Shown here: positions 9,552 to 20,069 of the stretch, one piece after another
Layout of the letters: every line of letters begins with the position of its first letter
Numbering within the stretch: the first letter of the stretch is position 1
From: Chimaeribacter arupi
Lineage (GTDB): Bacteria; Pseudomonadota; Gammaproteobacteria; Enterobacterales; Enterobacteriaceae
NCBI RefSeq assembly: GCF_002858805.1
Contig: NZ_PJZI01000021.1
Location: 24,132-88,131, forward strand
Length of the DNA stretch: 64,000 nucleotides
Reading direction: 5' to 3'
The notes under the pieces: model-generated
What the model was told of the DNA's origin: nothing
Databases searched by the model: none
Seen by the model: only the letters and a program-made list of their open reading frames with translations
Program-made: the position numbers and the translations under genes

Positions 9552-9793
9552 TTGAGATCCTGTTTTTCGCGCAGGTGCGCGAGCTGACCGGCACCGCGTC
9601 CCTGACGCTGCCGGCGGAGTTTAACGACGTTGACGCGCTGCGCCGGGCGCTGTGCGCACGCGGCGACCGCTGGGCGCTGGCGCTGGAAGCCGGCAACCTG
9701 CTGGCAGCGGTGAACCAGTCGCTGGTGGCGATGGACCACCCGTTACAGGCGGGGGATGAGGTCGCGTTCTTCCCGCCGGTCACCGGGGGCTGA
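9548..9793 (+). CDS. moaD: Molybdopterin synthase small subunit MoaD
   Basis: MoaD is the ubiquitin-like sulfur carrier of molybdopterin synthase; its C-terminal Gly-Gly is thiocarboxylated and inserted into MoaE. The 81-residue protein starts [14 protein letters not shown], has the expected beta-grasp length, and ends FFPPVTGG, with the essential diglycine intact. It overlaps moaC by four bases and is one base from moaE. Confidence 0.97.
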   Translation: MIEILFFAQVRELTGTASLTLPAEFNDVDALRRALCARGDRWALALEAGNLLAAVNQSLVAMDHPLQAGDEVAFFPPVTGG

Positions 9794-9794
9794 G

Positions 9795-10250
9795 ATGGAC
9801 AATACCCGCATCCGCGTCGGCGCTGAGCATTTCAGCGTCGGCGATGAGTACCGCTGGCTGGCCGCGTGCGATGACGACGGCGCGGTCGTCACCTTCACCG
9901 GCAAAGTGCGCAACCATAACCTCGGCAACGATGTCAGCACCCTGACGCTGGAGCACTACCCCGGCATGACGGAGAAAGCGCTGGCGGAGATCGTCGCTGA
10001 GGCGCGCAGCCGCTGGGCGCTGCAACGCATTTCCGTTATCCACCGCATCGGCGCGATGTACCCCGGCGATGAGATCGTGTTTGTCGGCGTGACGGCGGCG
10101 CACCGCGGCATGGCGTTTGACGCGGCAGAATTCATCATGGATTACCTGAAAACCCGCGCGCCGTTCTGGAAGCGTGAAGCCACGCCGGAAGGCGACCGCT
10201 GGGTCGACGCGCGTGACAGCGACCATCAGGCCGCCCGCCGCTGGGACTGA
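9795..10250 (+). CDS. moaE: Molybdopterin synthase catalytic subunit MoaE
   Basis: MoaE converts cyclic pyranopterin monophosphate to molybdopterin using sulfur from MoaD. The 151-residue protein includes AVVTFTGKVRNHNLG, LEHYPGMTEKALAEI, ISVIHRIGAMYPGDEIVFVGV and the catalytic C-terminal stretch DYLKTRAPFWKREATPEG. The ATG at 9795 follows the moaD stop by one base; an in-frame ATG at 9756 would lie inside moaD and adds unrelated residues. Confidence 0.97.
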   Translation: MDNTRIRVGAEHFSVGDEYRWLAACDDDGAVVTFTGKVRNHNLGNDVSTLTLEHYPGMTEKALAEIVAEARSRWALQRISVIHRIGAMYPGDEIVFVGVTAAHRGMAFDAAEFIMDYLKTRAPFWKREATPEGDRWVDARDSDHQAARRWD

Positions 10251-10354
10251 CGGGATCGGTTAACAGGCCGTTGCCCCGGCTGTGGTAGACTATACTTTTG
10301 AGGGGGCTGCCGGTTGCAGCCTGATTTTTCTGTCACTTACGCAAAAGGTTTCAC

Positions 10355-11065
10355 ATGGACAGATATCCGCGTTCCAATAATTCCGCTATTCAGGGTGTCG
10401 GCACCGGCATTCAAACCTACATGGCCCAGGTTTATGGCTGGATGACCTGCGGCCTGCTGCTGACGGCGTTTGTCTCCTGGTATGCCGCCAATACCCCGGC
10501 GGTGATGCAGGCGATTTTTTCCAGCCAGATCACCTTTTTTGGGCTGATCATTGCCCAGCTGGCCGTGGTGTTTGTGCTCTCCGGGCTGGTTAACCGCCTG
10601 AGCGGCGCGGCGGCCACGGCGCTGTTTATGCTCTATTCGGTGCTGACTGGCCTCACCATGTCGAGCATCTTTGTGCTCTACACCTACTCCTCGATTGCCA
10701 GCACCTTTGTGGTCACCGGCGGGATGTTCGGGGCGATGAGCCTGTTTGGTTACACCACCAAGCGTGACCTGAGCGGCATGGGCAGTATGCTGTTTATGGC
10801 GCTGATCGGCATCGTGCTGGCCTCCCTGGTCAACATCTGGCTGAAAAGCACCGCGTTGATGTGGGCGGTGACCTACATCGGCGTCATCGTGTTTGTCGGC
10901 CTGACCGCCTACGACACCCAGAAACTGAAAAACATCGGTGAACAGCTTGACCCGGCGGATCGCGACGGCTTCCGCAAGTATTCGATTGTCGGCGCGCTGA
11001 CGCTCTACCTCGACTTCATCAACCTGTTCCTGATGCTGCTGCGCATCTTCGGCAACCGCCGCTAA
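10355..11065 (+). CDS. ybhL: Bax inhibitor-1 / YccA family membrane protein YbhL
   Basis: YbhL is an inner-membrane protein of the BI-1 (TMBIM) family, whose members are proposed ion-leak channels. The 236-residue product has seven hydrophobic segments and starts MDRYPRSNNSAIQ, with TYMAQVYGWMTCGLLLTAFVSW, SSIFVLYTYSSIASTF and the family ending YDTQKLKNIGEQ and ALTLYLDFINLFLMLLRI, nearly the same as E. coli YbhL. It lies 105 bases after moaE, as in E. coli, and ends in a strong terminator. Confidence 0.95.
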   Translation: MDRYPRSNNSAIQGVGTGIQTYMAQVYGWMTCGLLLTAFVSWYAANTPAVMQAIFSSQITFFGLIIAQLAVVFVLSGLVNRLSGAAATALFMLYSVLTGLTMSSIFVLYTYSSIASTFVVTGGMFGAMSLFGYTTKRDLSGMGSMLFMALIGIVLASLVNIWLKSTALMWAVTYIGVIVFVGLTAYDTQKLKNIGEQLDPADRDGFRKYSIVGALTLYLDFINLFLMLLRIFGNRR

Positions 11066-11078
11066 GCGCACACCAGAC

Positions 11079-11107
11079 AAAAAAACCGGGCCATGCCCGG
11101 TTTTTTT
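11079..11107. terminator. Bidirectional terminator between ybhL and mdtG
   Basis: The hairpin CCGGGC-CAT-GCCCGG is flanked by an A-run on the left and seven T on the right, so it can stop transcription from either side. Confidence 0.92.
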
Positions 11108-11118
11108 CTGCCTGCGGT

Positions 11119-12312
11119 TCAGCGCCGCTTAGGCACCCGTTTGACGTTCAGCCAGAGCTGCGCGGTATTGATGATGATGATCACGGCGGTGGCGATAAAC
11201 ACCCAGCGGAAACCGGCCAGCGCCGAGATGCCGGAGCCAATCAGCGGCCCGGCAACGTTGCCGAGGTACATAAACGACTGGTTATAGCCGAAGATGCGGC
11301 CGGTGACCTGCTCGCTGCTGTGCTTCATCAGCAGCGTCTGCACCGCGGGCAGCAACGCGCCGTCGGCGAAGCCGAGCAGGAAACGCAACACCGCCAACTG
11401 CACCGGCGTGGTGACCCAGGACATCATGAAAAACAGCAGCGTGGCGCACAGCAGCGCCGCCAGCAAAATCCGCTCGGTGCCGATGCGGTCACCCAGCCGC
11501 CCGAGCCGGGGCGCAGCCAGCAGCGCCGAGACGCCGGGCACTGCGGCGATCACCCCGCTGATAAAGGCGATGTTGTCACTGGCCGGGGTCAGCGCTTTGA
11601 TAAACAGTGCCAGAATCGGGCCGATCGAGCCGTTCGCCAGCTGGATGGTCAGGGTGGTGCAGAACAGGCTGATGATAAGCGCCGGGTAGGGCAGGGACGC
11701 GAACACCGCTTTGCCGCTGAGTTTGTCCGCTTTGCTGACCACCACCACCCGCTCCTTGATCAGGAACAGCGTCACCAGGAAACTGAGGAACAGCATCCCG
11801 GCGGTCATGAAAAACACGATGCGCAGCCCGACGTGGTCAGCCATAAAACCGCCCAGCAGCGGGCCTAAAATCACCCCGGAGATCTGGCCGGTCGAGAGCG
11901 TGCCGAGCGCCCAGCCGCTTTTGTCTCGCGGCACCTGAGAAGCCACCAGCGCCATCGCATTCGGGATATAGCCGGAGGTCAGCCCCATTAAGGTGCGCAG
12001 AATAAACAGTTGCCAGACGTTGGTGGCAAACCCCTGCAACATCATCACAATCGCCATGCCGAGCGAGGCGCGCAGCAGCATCAGCTTGCGCCCTTTGCGG
12101 TCAGCCAGGCTGCCCCACATCGGTGCCACAATCGCCGACACCAGAAAGGTGCCGCTGAACACCAGCCCTGACCAGAGGCTCAGCGCCTCGTGGTCATGCA
12201 CGCCAAGCTGCTCAATATAGAGCGGCAGAAACGGCAGGATCTGGCTCATCGCCAGCCCGGTAAAGAAGCAGCCTAACCAGACTGAAAATAAATTAACCTT
12301 CCAGGTTTCCAT
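11119..12312 (-). CDS. mdtG: MFS multidrug efflux transporter, MdtG-like
   Basis: This 397-residue protein is a 12-helix major-facilitator proton antiporter similar to E. coli MdtG (YceE, 408 residues), linked there to fosfomycin and deoxycholate tolerance. Visible landmarks are [26 protein letters not shown], the loop 2-3 motif [44 protein letters not shown] and [20 protein letters not shown]. The ATG at 12312 (METWKVNLF) has an AGGA nearby; a TTG at 12369 is possible but adds residues outside the family. Substrates are inferred only from the family. Confidence 0.85.
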   Translation of the reverse strand: METWKVNLFSVWLGCFFTGLAMSQILPFLPLYIEQLGVHDHEALSLWSGLVFSGTFLVSAIVAPMWGSLADRKGRKLMLLRASLGMAIVMMLQGFATNVWQLFILRTLMGLTSGYIPNAMALVASQVPRDKSGWALGTLSTGQISGVILGPLLGGFMADHVGLRIVFFMTAGMLFLSFLVTLFLIKERVVVVSKADKLSGKAVFASLPYPALIISLFCTTLTIQLANGSIGPILALFIKALTPASDNIAFISGVIAAVPGVSALLAAPRLGRLGDRIGTERILLAALLCATLLFFMMSWVTTPVQLAVLRFLLGFADGALLPAVQTLLMKHSSEQVTGRIFGYNQSFMYLGNVAGPLIGSGISALAGFRWVFIATAVIIIINTAQLWLNVKRVPKRR

Positions 12313-12592
12313 CGATCCTGAACCGCCTTCTTGCAGGGACACAGAGTTCAAGGGTAGCAGGCGGGTCAACGGCCGACACAGCAGAAAAGCGTAGGATTTT
12401 ATGTCATTGACGGGAAAGGCCCATGCCAGCCTGTAAAAAAGCCGGGCCGTGACGCGATTTTTTTTACCATAATGTGACCGGCCGCATAATATTTCACGTA
12501 TCGCAGGGGTTATCTGCTACACTTTGCGCAACTGGCGCACTCGCAGTTTGTGCCGAATCCTCGTGGTGATGCCCCATCTTGCCTCGTCTACT

Positions 12593-12634
12593 ATCTCCCC
12601 GGAAACTGCACCAACCTTGTTGGTAACGGGAGAT
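12593..12634 (+). promoter_or_regulatory. Two-tier hairpin just before the rhlE ribosome site
   Basis: In the gap between mdtG and rhlE (12313-12651), an outer stem ATCTCCC (12593-12599) pairs with GGGAGAT (12628-12634), and an inner stem ACCAA (12610-12614) pairs with TTGGT (12620-12624). It ends directly before the ribosome site and start of rhlE (12652). The rest of the gap shows only a T-run near 12460 and A/T-rich promoter-like sequence near 12480-12525. A control role is inferred. Confidence 0.6.
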
Positions 12635-12651
12635 CTGGAGCTTTATTCTTT

Positions 12652-14019
12652 ATGTCATTTGATTCTCTCGGTTTACATGCCGATATTCTGCGTGCGGTAG
12701 AAGAACAGGGTTACCGTGAGCCGACGCCTATCCAGCGTCAGGCGATCCCGGTAGTGCTTGAAGGCCGTGACCTGATGGCCAGCGCCCAGACCGGCACCGG
12801 CAAAACCGCCGGGTTTACCCTGCCGTTGCTGCACCTGCTGAACAGCACCCCGCACCAGAGCAAAGGCCGCCGTCCGGTCCGCGCCCTGATCCTGACGCCG
12901 ACCCGTGAACTGGCGGCGCAGATTGGCGAGAACGTCGACGCCTACAGCAAACACCTGCGCCTGCGCTCGCTGGTGGTCTTCGGCGGGGTGAGCATCAACC
13001 CGCAGATGATGAAACTGCGCGGCGGCGTCGATGTGCTGATCGCCACCCCCGGCCGCCTGCTCGACCTGGAACACCAGAACGCGGTAGACCTGTCGCAGGT
13101 TGAAATCCTGGTGCTGGACGAAGCGGACCGGATGCTCGACATGGGCTTCATCCATGACATCCGCCGTGTGCTGGCCAAACTGCCGGCCAAACGCCAGAAC
13201 CTGCTGTTCTCCGCGACCTTCTCTGATGAGATCAAAGCGCTGGCGAACAAGCTGCTGCACAACCCGGCGTCGGTGGAAGTGGCCCGCCGCAACACTGCTT
13301 CTGAGCAGGTGGCGCAGAGCGTCCACTTCGTGGACAAGAAGCGCAAACGGGAACTGCTGTCGCAGATGATCGGCACCGGTGACTGGCAGCAGGTGCTGGT
13401 GTTTAACCGCACCAAGCACGGCGCCAACCACCTGGCGGAACAGCTGAACAAAGACGGCATCACTGCCGCCGCCATCCACGGCAACAAGAGCCAGGGTGCG
13501 CGTACCCGTGCACTGGCGGACTTCAAAGACGGCCGCATCCGCGTGCTGGTGGCGACCGACATCGCGGCGCGCGGGCTGGACATCGACCAGTTGCCGCACG
13601 TGGTGAACTATGAGCTGCCGAACGTGCCGGAAGATTACGTGCACCGCATCGGCCGTACCGGCCGTGCCGAAGCCACCGGTGAGGCGATCTCGCTGGTCTG
13701 CATCGATGAGCACAAACTGCTGCGTGACATCGAGCGCCTGCTGAAGAAAGAGATCCCGCGCATTGCGCTGCCGGGCTATGACCCGGACCCGACCATCAAG
13801 GCGGAGCCGATCATCAACGGCCGCCAGGGTGGCGGACGCGGGCAGGGCGGCGGTCGCGGCAACGGCGGCAATGGCGGCGGCCAGCGCAGCGGTGCCCCGC
13901 GCACCGGCGAAAGCCGCAACGGCCAGCCGCGCCAGCGCCAGGAGCACAGCGACGGCCAGCGCCGTCCGAGCCGCCCAAGCCAGCCGCGCCGTTCACGCCC
14001 GGCCGGCAAAGCGGACTGA
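12652..14019 (+). CDS. rhlE: ATP-dependent RNA helicase RhlE
   Basis: RhlE is a DEAD-box helicase acting on RNA, implicated in ribosome assembly and RNA turnover. The 455-residue product has the Q motif [10 protein letters not shown], motif I AQTGTGKT, motif Ib [12 protein letters not shown] motif [16 protein letters not shown] motif LLFSATFS, and motif [11 protein letters not shown]. The C-terminal tail of about 85 residues is rich in G, R, Q, S and P, a flexible RNA-binding tail seen in this family. The ATG at 12652 gives a product matching E. coli RhlE (454); the 34 upstream in-frame codons lie in a structured leader. Confidence 0.97.
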   Translation: MSFDSLGLHADILRAVEEQGYREPTPIQRQAIPVVLEGRDLMASAQTGTGKTAGFTLPLLHLLNSTPHQSKGRRPVRALILTPTRELAAQIGENVDAYSKHLRLRSLVVFGGVSINPQMMKLRGGVDVLIATPGRLLDLEHQNAVDLSQVEILVLDEADRMLDMGFIHDIRRVLAKLPAKRQNLLFSATFSDEIKALANKLLHNPASVEVARRNTASEQVAQSVHFVDKKRKRELLSQMIGTGDWQQVLVFNRTKHGANHLAEQLNKDGITAAAIHGNKSQGARTRALADFKDGRIRVLVATDIAARGLDIDQLPHVVNYELPNVPEDYVHRIGRTGRAEATGEAISLVCIDEHKLLRDIERLLKKEIPRIALPGYDPDPTIKAEPIINGRQGGGRGQGGGRGNGGNGGGQRSGAPRTGESRNGQPRQRQEHSDGQRRPSRPSQPRRSRPAGKAD

Positions 14020-14048
14020 CCGTTTGCTTGCTGAAAAAGCGCTCACCA

Positions 14049-14078
14049 GAAAAGCTGCCTGCGGGCAGCTTTTTTTTT
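14049..14078 (+). terminator. rhlE terminator
   Basis: The hairpin AAAAGCTGCC-TGC-GGGCAGCTTTT is followed by a long T-run, 30 bases after the rhlE stop. Confidence 0.92.
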
Positions 14079-14165
14079 GCCTGTGGCCTTTGCGGCCGCG
14101 AGACGATTGCCCCGGACAGGGCATCGCCCGTATCATGTCGCACTCTTTTTCTGAGGTATCCGGCA

Positions 14166-15098
14166 ATGCGTGTATTACTCGCCCCGATGGAGGGCGTCCT
14201 CGACTCACTGGTGCGGCAACTGCTCAGCGAGGTCAACGATTACGATCTCTGCATCACCGAGTTCCTGCGGGTGGTGGACCAGCTGCTGCCGGCCAAATCC
14301 TTCCTGCGCCTCTGCCCGGAGCTGGAGCACAACAGCCGCACGCCTTCCGGCACCCTGGTGCGGGTGCAGCTTTTGGGCCAGCACCCGCAATGGCTGGCGG
14401 AGAACGCCGCGCGCGCGGTGGAGCTGGGGTCGTATGGCGTGGATCTCAACTGCGGCTGCCCGTCGAAGCTGGTGAACGGCAGCGGCGGCGGGGCGACGCT
14501 GCTGAAAGACCCGGAGCTTATCTACCGCGGTGCCAAAGCGATGCGGGAGGCGGTACCGGCGGCGCTGCCGGTCACGGTGAAAATCCGGCTGGGCTGGGAT
14601 TCCGGCAGCCGCAGCCTGGAGATTGCCGACGCGGTGCAGCAGGCCGGGGCCACTGAGCTGGCGGTGCATGGCCGCACCAAAGAGGATGGCTACAAAGCAG
14701 AGCGCATCAACTGGGCGGCGATTGGCGAGATCCGGCAGCGCCTCACCATCCCGGTGATCGCCAACGGTGAAATCTGGGATTATGAAAGCGCGCAGGCGTG
14801 CATGACGGCCACCGGCTGTGACGCGGTGATGCTGGGGCGCGGCGCGCTCAACGTGCCGAACCTCAGCCGGGTAGTGAAGTACAATGAACCGCGCATGGCG
14901 TGGCCGGACGTGGTCACCTTGCTGCAAAAATATGTGCGGCTGGAGAAGCAGGGCGACACCGGCCTCTACCATGTGGCGCGCATCAAACAGTGGCTCGGCT
15001 ACCTGCGCAAAGAGTATGACGAGGCCACGGCGCTGTTTACGGAAATCCGTACCCTGACGTCGTCTGCCGCTATTGCACAGGTAATTGACCGCCAGTAA
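14166..15098 (+). CDS. dusC: tRNA-dihydrouridine(16) synthase DusC
   Basis: DusC is an FMN enzyme that reduces uridine 16 of tRNA to dihydrouridine. The 310-residue product has the FMN-barrel start [15 protein letters not shown], the catalytic cysteine in [18 protein letters not shown] (Cys98, as in E. coli), [30 protein letters not shown] and [11 protein letters not shown]. The ATG at 14166 follows TGAGG and gives the usual family length. Its 3' end overlaps the convergent YD-repeat gene by 29 bases. Confidence 0.96.
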   Translation: MRVLLAPMEGVLDSLVRQLLSEVNDYDLCITEFLRVVDQLLPAKSFLRLCPELEHNSRTPSGTLVRVQLLGQHPQWLAENAARAVELGSYGVDLNCGCPSKLVNGSGGGATLLKDPELIYRGAKAMREAVPAALPVTVKIRLGWDSGSRSLEIADAVQQAGATELAVHGRTKEDGYKAERINWAAIGEIRQRLTIPVIANGEIWDYESAQACMTATGCDAVMLGRGALNVPNLSRVVKYNEPRMAWPDVVTLLQKYVRLEKQGDTGLYHVARIKQWLGYLRKEYDEATALFTEIRTLTSSAAIAQVIDRQ

Positions 15099-15945
15099 CC
15101 GGCGGCTCGTCCCAGTAACGGTACTGGTAAGCCGTGCCGAGGTTGCGCGTCAGGCGCATTGACGGCAGCAACTCCGTTTCAAAGGTGTCACTCAGCGTAC
15201 AGTTGCCGGCCTCGTCCCAGGACTGGCAGCGTTCCACACGGCTGGTCTGGCTGAACGGCGACGAGGAGAACGTCACCGAGCCGCTTTCGCGCCCCTGCGG
15301 GTCATAGCGGTAGGTGCTGCGGTCGCCGTCGGTGGCGGTGGCGCTGAGCAGCCAGCCCTGCGGCGTGTAGCGGTAGCGCGTCTCCTGGTTGCTGAGCGCA
15401 TCGGTGCCGCGCGTGACGCTGCGCACCACCCGCAACTGGGCATCATAATCGTAGGTACCGGTGGTAAAGCCGCGCCGGTCATTGATGGTGAACAGATCGG
15501 TGGAGGCGGTGATGTTGCCGCGCTTGCCGGTGGTGTAGTAGAGGGTGCCGCGCTTGCGGTTGACCAGCGTCTGGTTTGCCTCTTTCAGCACCGAAATCCT
15601 GACCTCATAATCGGTTATCCAGCCTGCCTCCACCCGCAGGGTGCGGCTGACCATCTCCAGCCGGAGGTTATTCTCGGTTTTCTGGTATTTGAACACGGCT
15701 TCGCTGAGGCGGCCGCAACGGTCGATATTGCCGCTGAGGTGCACCTGCTGGTTGACGTCTTTGCCGAGTGAGCCGGAAACAAACTGCCGGATGTCGCCGC
15801 GGGCGCTGCCGCCGAGTAAAATCTGGATATTGCTCTCATTGACCTGGCGGTTCTTCACCGCGCAGGGAAGGGGAGCGGCCGTTGCGCTGCCAATGGCCCC
15901 GGCCGCCAGAACGATCCCTGTTAATGCTTTCAGCACTGTGCCCAT
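15070..15945 (-). CDS. Secreted protein with YD/RHS-like repeats
   Basis: I do not recognise a named gene. The 291-residue product opens with a signal peptide ([23 protein letters not shown]) and is predicted to be periplasmic or secreted. The middle has YD/RHS-like repeat units: [27 protein letters not shown] and [12 protein letters not shown], spaced about 25-30 residues apart. Five or six cysteines ([24 protein letters not shown]) could form disulfides. It lacks the size and toxin tail of true RHS proteins. It is convergent with dusC and 76 bases from the adhP stop. Function unknown. Confidence 0.7.
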   Translation of the reverse strand: MGTVLKALTGIVLAAGAIGSATAAPLPCAVKNRQVNESNIQILLGGSARGDIRQFVSGSLGKDVNQQVHLSGNIDRCGRLSEAVFKYQKTENNLRLEMVSRTLRVEAGWITDYEVRISVLKEANQTLVNRKRGTLYYTTGKRGNITASTDLFTINDRRGFTTGTYDYDAQLRVVRSVTRGTDALSNQETRYRYTPQGWLLSATATDGDRSTYRYDPQGRESGSVTFSSSPFSQTSRVERCQSWDEAGNCTLSDTFETELLPSMRLTRNLGTAYQYRYWDEPPVTGGQLPVQ

Positions 15946-16021
15946 TGTCTTTCCGTTGTTGAGAGAGGACGTCCTTCTATCGTAGCGGATAGGCCGGGCA
16001 GCGTCAGCCGCCTTTCACGCC

Positions 16022-17050
16022 TTACAGCGCCATATCAATCACGATACGCCCTTCGATCTTCCCGGCGTGCATCCTGGCAAAAATGTCATTGATATTCTCA
16101 AGCGGCTCGGTGGCAATGGTGGCCTGCACCTTGCCTTCACCGGCAAAGTTGAGCGCCTCCTGGAGATCGAGCCGCGTGCCGACGATCGAGCCGCGCACCG
16201 TGGTGCCGTCCAGCACCATGTCAAAAATCGACAGCTCGAAGTTGCCCGGCGGCAGCCCGTTCAGCGCAATGGTGCCGCCGCGGCGCGTCATGCCGATCGC
16301 CTGCTGGAACGCGATCGGCGAAACGGCCGTCACCAGCGCCCCGTGCGCACCGCCGATCTCTTTTTTCAGGAAAGCGGCCGGGTCCTGCTGGCGGGCGTTC
16401 ACCGTCACGGTGGCACCGAGGCGCGTCGCCAGCGCCAGCTTGCCGTCATCCACGTCCACCGCCGCCACGTTCATGCCCATCGCTTTGGCATACTGCACCG
16501 CCAGGTGGCCCAGCCCGCCGATGCCGGAAATCACCACCCATTGGCCGGGCTTGGTTTCGGTCATCTTCAGCCCTTTATACACCGTGACCCCGGCGCAAAG
16601 GATCGGCGCAATCTCGTTGAAGCTGACGTTATCCGGCAGGATGCCGACGTAATTGGCATCGGCCAGCGTGTATTCGGCAAAGCTGCCGTTGACCGAGTAC
16701 CCGGCATTCTGCTGCTTCTCACACAGGGTTTCCCAGCCGCCGAGGCAGTGCTCGCAGTGGCCGCAGGCGGAGTAGAGCCACGGCACGCCGACGCGGTCGC
16801 CCTCTTTCAGGTGGGTGACGCCCGCCCCAACGCGGACCACATGGCCGACGCCCTCATGGCCGGGAATAAACGGCGGGTTGGGCTTCACCGGCCAGTCACC
16901 CTGCACCGCATGGAGGTCAGTGTGGCAGACGCCGGTGGCGGCGATTTTCACCAGGATCTGGCCGGGGCCGACGTCAGGGACCGGCACATCTTCTATCTGG
17001 AGGGGTTGGTTGAATTCGTGTAACACAGCGGCTTTCATTGTCATCGCCAT
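16022..17050 (-). CDS. adhP: Zinc-dependent alcohol dehydrogenase AdhP
   Basis: AdhP oxidises ethanol-like primary alcohols with NAD. The 342-residue product is a medium-chain zinc enzyme: catalytic-zinc ligands in [10 protein letters not shown] (Cys42) and GHEGVGHVV (His65), the four structural-zinc cysteines in [15 protein letters not shown] (96, 99, 102, 110), and the NAD-binding [17 protein letters not shown]. An AAGGAG site precedes the ATG at 17050, so I keep the four residues before MKAAVLHEF. It stands alone on the minus strand, 214 bases downstream of the LysR gene. Confidence 0.93.
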   Translation of the reverse strand: MAMTMKAAVLHEFNQPLQIEDVPVPDVGPGQILVKIAATGVCHTDLHAVQGDWPVKPNPPFIPGHEGVGHVVRVGAGVTHLKEGDRVGVPWLYSACGHCEHCLGGWETLCEKQQNAGYSVNGSFAEYTLADANYVGILPDNVSFNEIAPILCAGVTVYKGLKMTETKPGQWVVISGIGGLGHLAVQYAKAMGMNVAAVDVDDGKLALATRLGATVTVNARQQDPAAFLKKEIGGAHGALVTAVSPIAFQQAIGMTRRGGTIALNGLPPGNFELSIFDMVLDGTTVRGSIVGTRLDLQEALNFAGEGKVQATIATEPLENINDIFARMHAGKIEGRIVIDMAL

Positions 17051-17264
17051 AAAAACTCCTTGGAAGGCATGCAGCCACCGGAACGGGCTGCACTCTGCCT
17101 GTTAAGCGTAGGCGATGGGGCGGGCTGCCGGGAAAATGCACCGGGTGCGCACTGTCACACCTGCGTGACAGACGTGCCACACGCCGCGCCGGACGGGGCG
17201 CAGCGTCTGGCAGGCCGGGCAGGGAATTCAGATTAACCTGACACAGTACAGGGATTAGGCCGCG

Positions 17265-18203
17265 TTAACGGGCCTGCGGCAGCCGGGCATTAAAGTGCGT
17301 GGCGTAGTCGCGCTCACGGAAAGCCTCTACCAGATAATCGACAAACACCCGGGTTTTGGCGGGCAGCAGGGTGCGGTTGGCGTAATACACCGAGATGGGG
17401 CCGAGGTCGGCATACCAGTCCGGCAGCAGCCGCACCAGCGCGCCGGACGCCAGCCAGGGCAGGGCGTCCGGCAGGGTGATCAGCGCCACGCCCAGCCCCT
17501 GCAGCGCGGCCTGCCGCATCGCCAGCGGATCGTTGACCACCAGCGATTCCCGCAGCATCGCGGCCTGCTCCTCACCCGCCGCATTGCGCAACACCCAGCG
17601 GCGCAAACGGCCGGTATTGGCGGAACGCAGCAGGATGCCGTCAAACGCCGCCAGATCGTCCGGCGTGGCGGGCAGGGAACGCCCGGCCAGCACTGCCGGG
17701 GCCGCCACCGCGATACAGTGCGCCGGGGCCAGTGACCGTGCCACCAGCCCCGGCGTCAGGGCGAAACCGCCGCCGATCGCCACATCAATCCCTTCGGCGA
17801 TCAGGTCTGAGGCGCGGTTTTCAAAATGGCACTCGGGGCGCACCGCCGGATAGCGCGCGATAAATGCCGGCAGCAGCGGAAGCAGGTAGTCGGTGCCGAA
17901 CACCAGCGACATGCTGATTTTCAGCACGCCGGCCGGTTCGCCCTGTTGCGTGGTCTGGGCTGCAATCGCGGCCTGCAACCCCTCCAGATGGCTGCCAACG
18001 GCTTGCCGGAAACGTTCGCCCGCCTCGGTCAGCGTCAGCTTGCGGGTGCTGCGCAGGAACAGCCGCTGCCCCAGGTTGCGCTCCAGCATCGCCACATTGC
18101 GGCTGACCGCCGCCGGGGTCAGCCCCAGCCGCCGCGCCGCCGCAGAAAAACTGCCGCCCTCGGCACTGCGCATAAAAGACTCAATGTTGGCCAGCGTTTC
18201 CAT
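17265..18203 (-). CDS. LysR-family transcriptional regulator
   Basis: A 312-residue LysR regulator. The N-terminal winged helix is clear (METLANIESFMRSAEGGSFSAAARRLGLTPAAVSRNVAMLE, residues 1-42, with RLFLRSTRKLTLTEAG after it), followed by an effector domain (VLKISMSLVFGTDYLLPLLP, AIGGGFALTPGLVARSL). It is transcribed away from the oxidoreductase at 18331, across a 127-base gap. This divergent layout usually means the regulator controls its neighbour and itself. The effector is unknown. The ATG at 18203 fits the family; a TTG six codons upstream is less likely. Confidence 0.88.
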   Translation of the reverse strand: METLANIESFMRSAEGGSFSAAARRLGLTPAAVSRNVAMLERNLGQRLFLRSTRKLTLTEAGERFRQAVGSHLEGLQAAIAAQTTQQGEPAGVLKISMSLVFGTDYLLPLLPAFIARYPAVRPECHFENRASDLIAEGIDVAIGGGFALTPGLVARSLAPAHCIAVAAPAVLAGRSLPATPDDLAAFDGILLRSANTGRLRRWVLRNAAGEEQAAMLRESLVVNDPLAMRQAALQGLGVALITLPDALPWLASGALVRLLPDWYADLGPISVYYANRTLLPAKTRVFVDYLVEAFRERDYATHFNARLPQAR

Positions 18204-18330
18204 CCCGTCACCTTCAAGCAATCGTTGAAAATAATAGCCATCACTATGGGCTAATCATCAGGGAATCGGAAGCGTAGTCTTAAGCCATACCGACATCCCA
18301 CGTAACGTGTTAACCCATAAGGAACAGATC

Positions 18331-18930
18331 ATGACAATCGGCATTATTGGTGCAGGTGCTATCGGCAGTGCAATCGCCCGCGCATTGGCGCGCCACCACA
18401 TCCCGGCGATGATCGCCAACAGCCGCGGCCCGGAAACGCTGGCCGCGCTGGTGGAAGAGATTGGCCCGACGCTGACGGCCGCTACCCGTGAACAGGCGGC
18501 GCAGGCGGACATGGTATTTCTGGCGGTGAACTGGGCGACGCTGCCGCAGGCGCTGGCCGGGCTGCCGGCCTGGCAGAACCGCATCGTGATTGATGCCAAC
18601 AACGCGGTGGAGGTGCCGTCATTCCGCGCCGTGCCGCTGGGCGGGCGGACATCCAGCGAGGTGGTGAGCGATCACCTGCCGGGCGCGCGGCTGGTTAAAG
18701 CCTTTAACCACCTCAGCGCCCCGTTACTGAGTGAGCCGCCGGAGAGCCACGGCGGGCAGCGGGTGCTGTTTTACGCCGGGGATGATGCCGATGCGAAACA
18801 GCAGGTGGCGGCACTGATGGCGCAACTGGGGTTCGCGGGGCTGGACCTCGGGGCGCTGGCCGCAGGCGGGGCGCTGTTCCAGTTCCCCGGCGGCCCGCTG
18901 GCGGTACACCATCTGGTGAAACAGGGCTGA
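18331..18930 (+). CDS. NADPH-dependent F420 reductase-like oxidoreductase
   Basis: This 199-residue protein has an N-terminal Rossmann fold (IGIIGAGAIGSAIARALARH) and the layout of the F420:NADP oxidoreductase-like family (DMVFLAVNWATLPQALAG, VIDANNAVEV, ARLVKAFNHLSAPLLSEPP, RVLFYAGDDADAKQQVAALM). Enterobacteria do not make F420, so it probably acts on another substrate with NAD(P)H. AAGGA precedes the ATG. It is divergent from a LysR regulator that may control it, and ends in a terminator. Confidence 0.8.
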   Translation: MTIGIIGAGAIGSAIARALARHHIPAMIANSRGPETLAALVEEIGPTLTAATREQAAQADMVFLAVNWATLPQALAGLPAWQNRIVIDANNAVEVPSFRAVPLGGRTSSEVVSDHLPGARLVKAFNHLSAPLLSEPPESHGGQRVLFYAGDDADAKQQVAALMAQLGFAGLDLGALAAGGALFQFPGGPLAVHHLVKQG

Positions 18931-18936
18931 CAGGGC

Positions 18937-18960
18937 GGGGCCAGGCAACCGGCCCCTTTT
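18937..18960 (+). terminator. Terminator of the oxidoreductase gene
   Basis: GGGGCC (18937-18942) pairs with GGCCCC (18951-18956), followed by TTTT, seven bases after the stop codon. Confidence 0.75.
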
Positions 18961-19114
18961 CACCTCGGCGCGCTTTCACGGCAGGCTGCCACTTGCACTT
19001 TGTCACAAATAGTCCTGCATTATCCAAGTGCTAACGGTATTCACGTCACTTATAATTCGCCGGCAATCTGGCGGGCAGTGTCCGATAATCCTGGCAAGTG
19101 ACAGAGTATTTCAT

Positions 19115-20053
19115 GTGAAAATCCCTTTTTTGGTTTTAAGCCTGCTCGCGGTCAGCGTGGGCGCAGTGGCAGCACCGGCCTCCACGGCCGGCAGCAATGC
19201 GGCAATCGCCGGTAAACTCACGCCGCTGGAGATCGCCTCCGGCAGTGCGATGGTGGTGGATATGCAGTCCCATCAGGTGATCTACTCCCGCAACCCGGAT
19301 GAGGTCGTCCCGATTGCGTCCATCACCAAACTGATGACCGCGATGGTCACGCTGGACGCCCACCTGCCGCTGGATGAGGTGATCGCGGTGGACATCCACA
19401 ATACGCCGGAGATGCGCGGCGTGTTCTCACGGGTGAAAATCGGCAGTGAAACCAGCCGCCGGCTGATGTTGCAGATGGCGCTGATGTCGTCGGAAAACCG
19501 GGCCGCCGCGACGCTGGCGCACCACTATCCGGGCGGCTATGACGCGTTTATCCGCGCGATGAACGCCAAGGCGCGCGCGCTGGGCATGACCCACACCCAC
19601 TATGTGGAGCCGACCGGGCTGTCGGTGAAAAACGTCTCCACCGCCCGTGACCTGACCAAACTGTTGCAGGCGACCCGGCTCTACCCGCTGATAAGCCAGC
19701 TCAGCACGCAGGAACAGGCGCAGGTCAGCTTTACCCACCCGCGTTACAGCCTGCCGTTCCGCAACACCAACCACCTGCTGAGCAACGGCAGCTGGAACAT
19801 CCAGCTGACCAAAACCGGCTTTACCAATCAGGCCGGGCATTGCCTGGCGATGCGCACCACCATTAACCACCGGCCGGTGACGTTAGTGGTGCTGGATGCG
19901 TTCGGGAAGTATACCCACTTTGCGGATGCCAACCGGCTGCGCAGCTGGATGGAAACCGGGCGCGCCGCGCCGGTGCCGCAGGTGGCGAAAAATTACAGAA
20001 GGGAAAAAGATCAACGGCTTGACCACCCAACGGTGGCACAGGCGATCGAGTAA
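19115..20053 (+). CDS. pbpG: D-alanyl-D-alanine endopeptidase PbpG (PBP7)
   Basis: PbpG is a periplasmic low-molecular-mass penicillin-binding protein that cuts D-Ala-meso-DAP crosslinks in peptidoglycan. The 312-residue product has a signal peptide (about residues 1-20, ending AVAA), and the three active-site motifs SITK (69-72), SEN (126-128) and KTG (233-235). The GTG at 19115 gives the E. coli length (310) and puts the signal peptide at the terminus; an upstream in-frame ATG adds polar residues before it. E. coli also has pbpG beside dld and yohC. Confidence 0.95.
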   Translation: MKIPFLVLSLLAVSVGAVAAPASTAGSNAAIAGKLTPLEIASGSAMVVDMQSHQVIYSRNPDEVVPIASITKLMTAMVTLDAHLPLDEVIAVDIHNTPEMRGVFSRVKIGSETSRRLMLQMALMSSENRAAATLAHHYPGGYDAFIRAMNAKARALGMTHTHYVEPTGLSVKNVSTARDLTKLLQATRLYPLISQLSTQEQAQVSFTHPRYSLPFRNTNHLLSNGSWNIQLTKTGFTNQAGHCLAMRTTINHRPVTLVVLDAFGKYTHFADANRLRSWMETGRAAPVPQVAKNYRREKDQRLDHPTVAQAIE

Positions 20054-20069
20054 CCGCCCGGAAGGGGTA

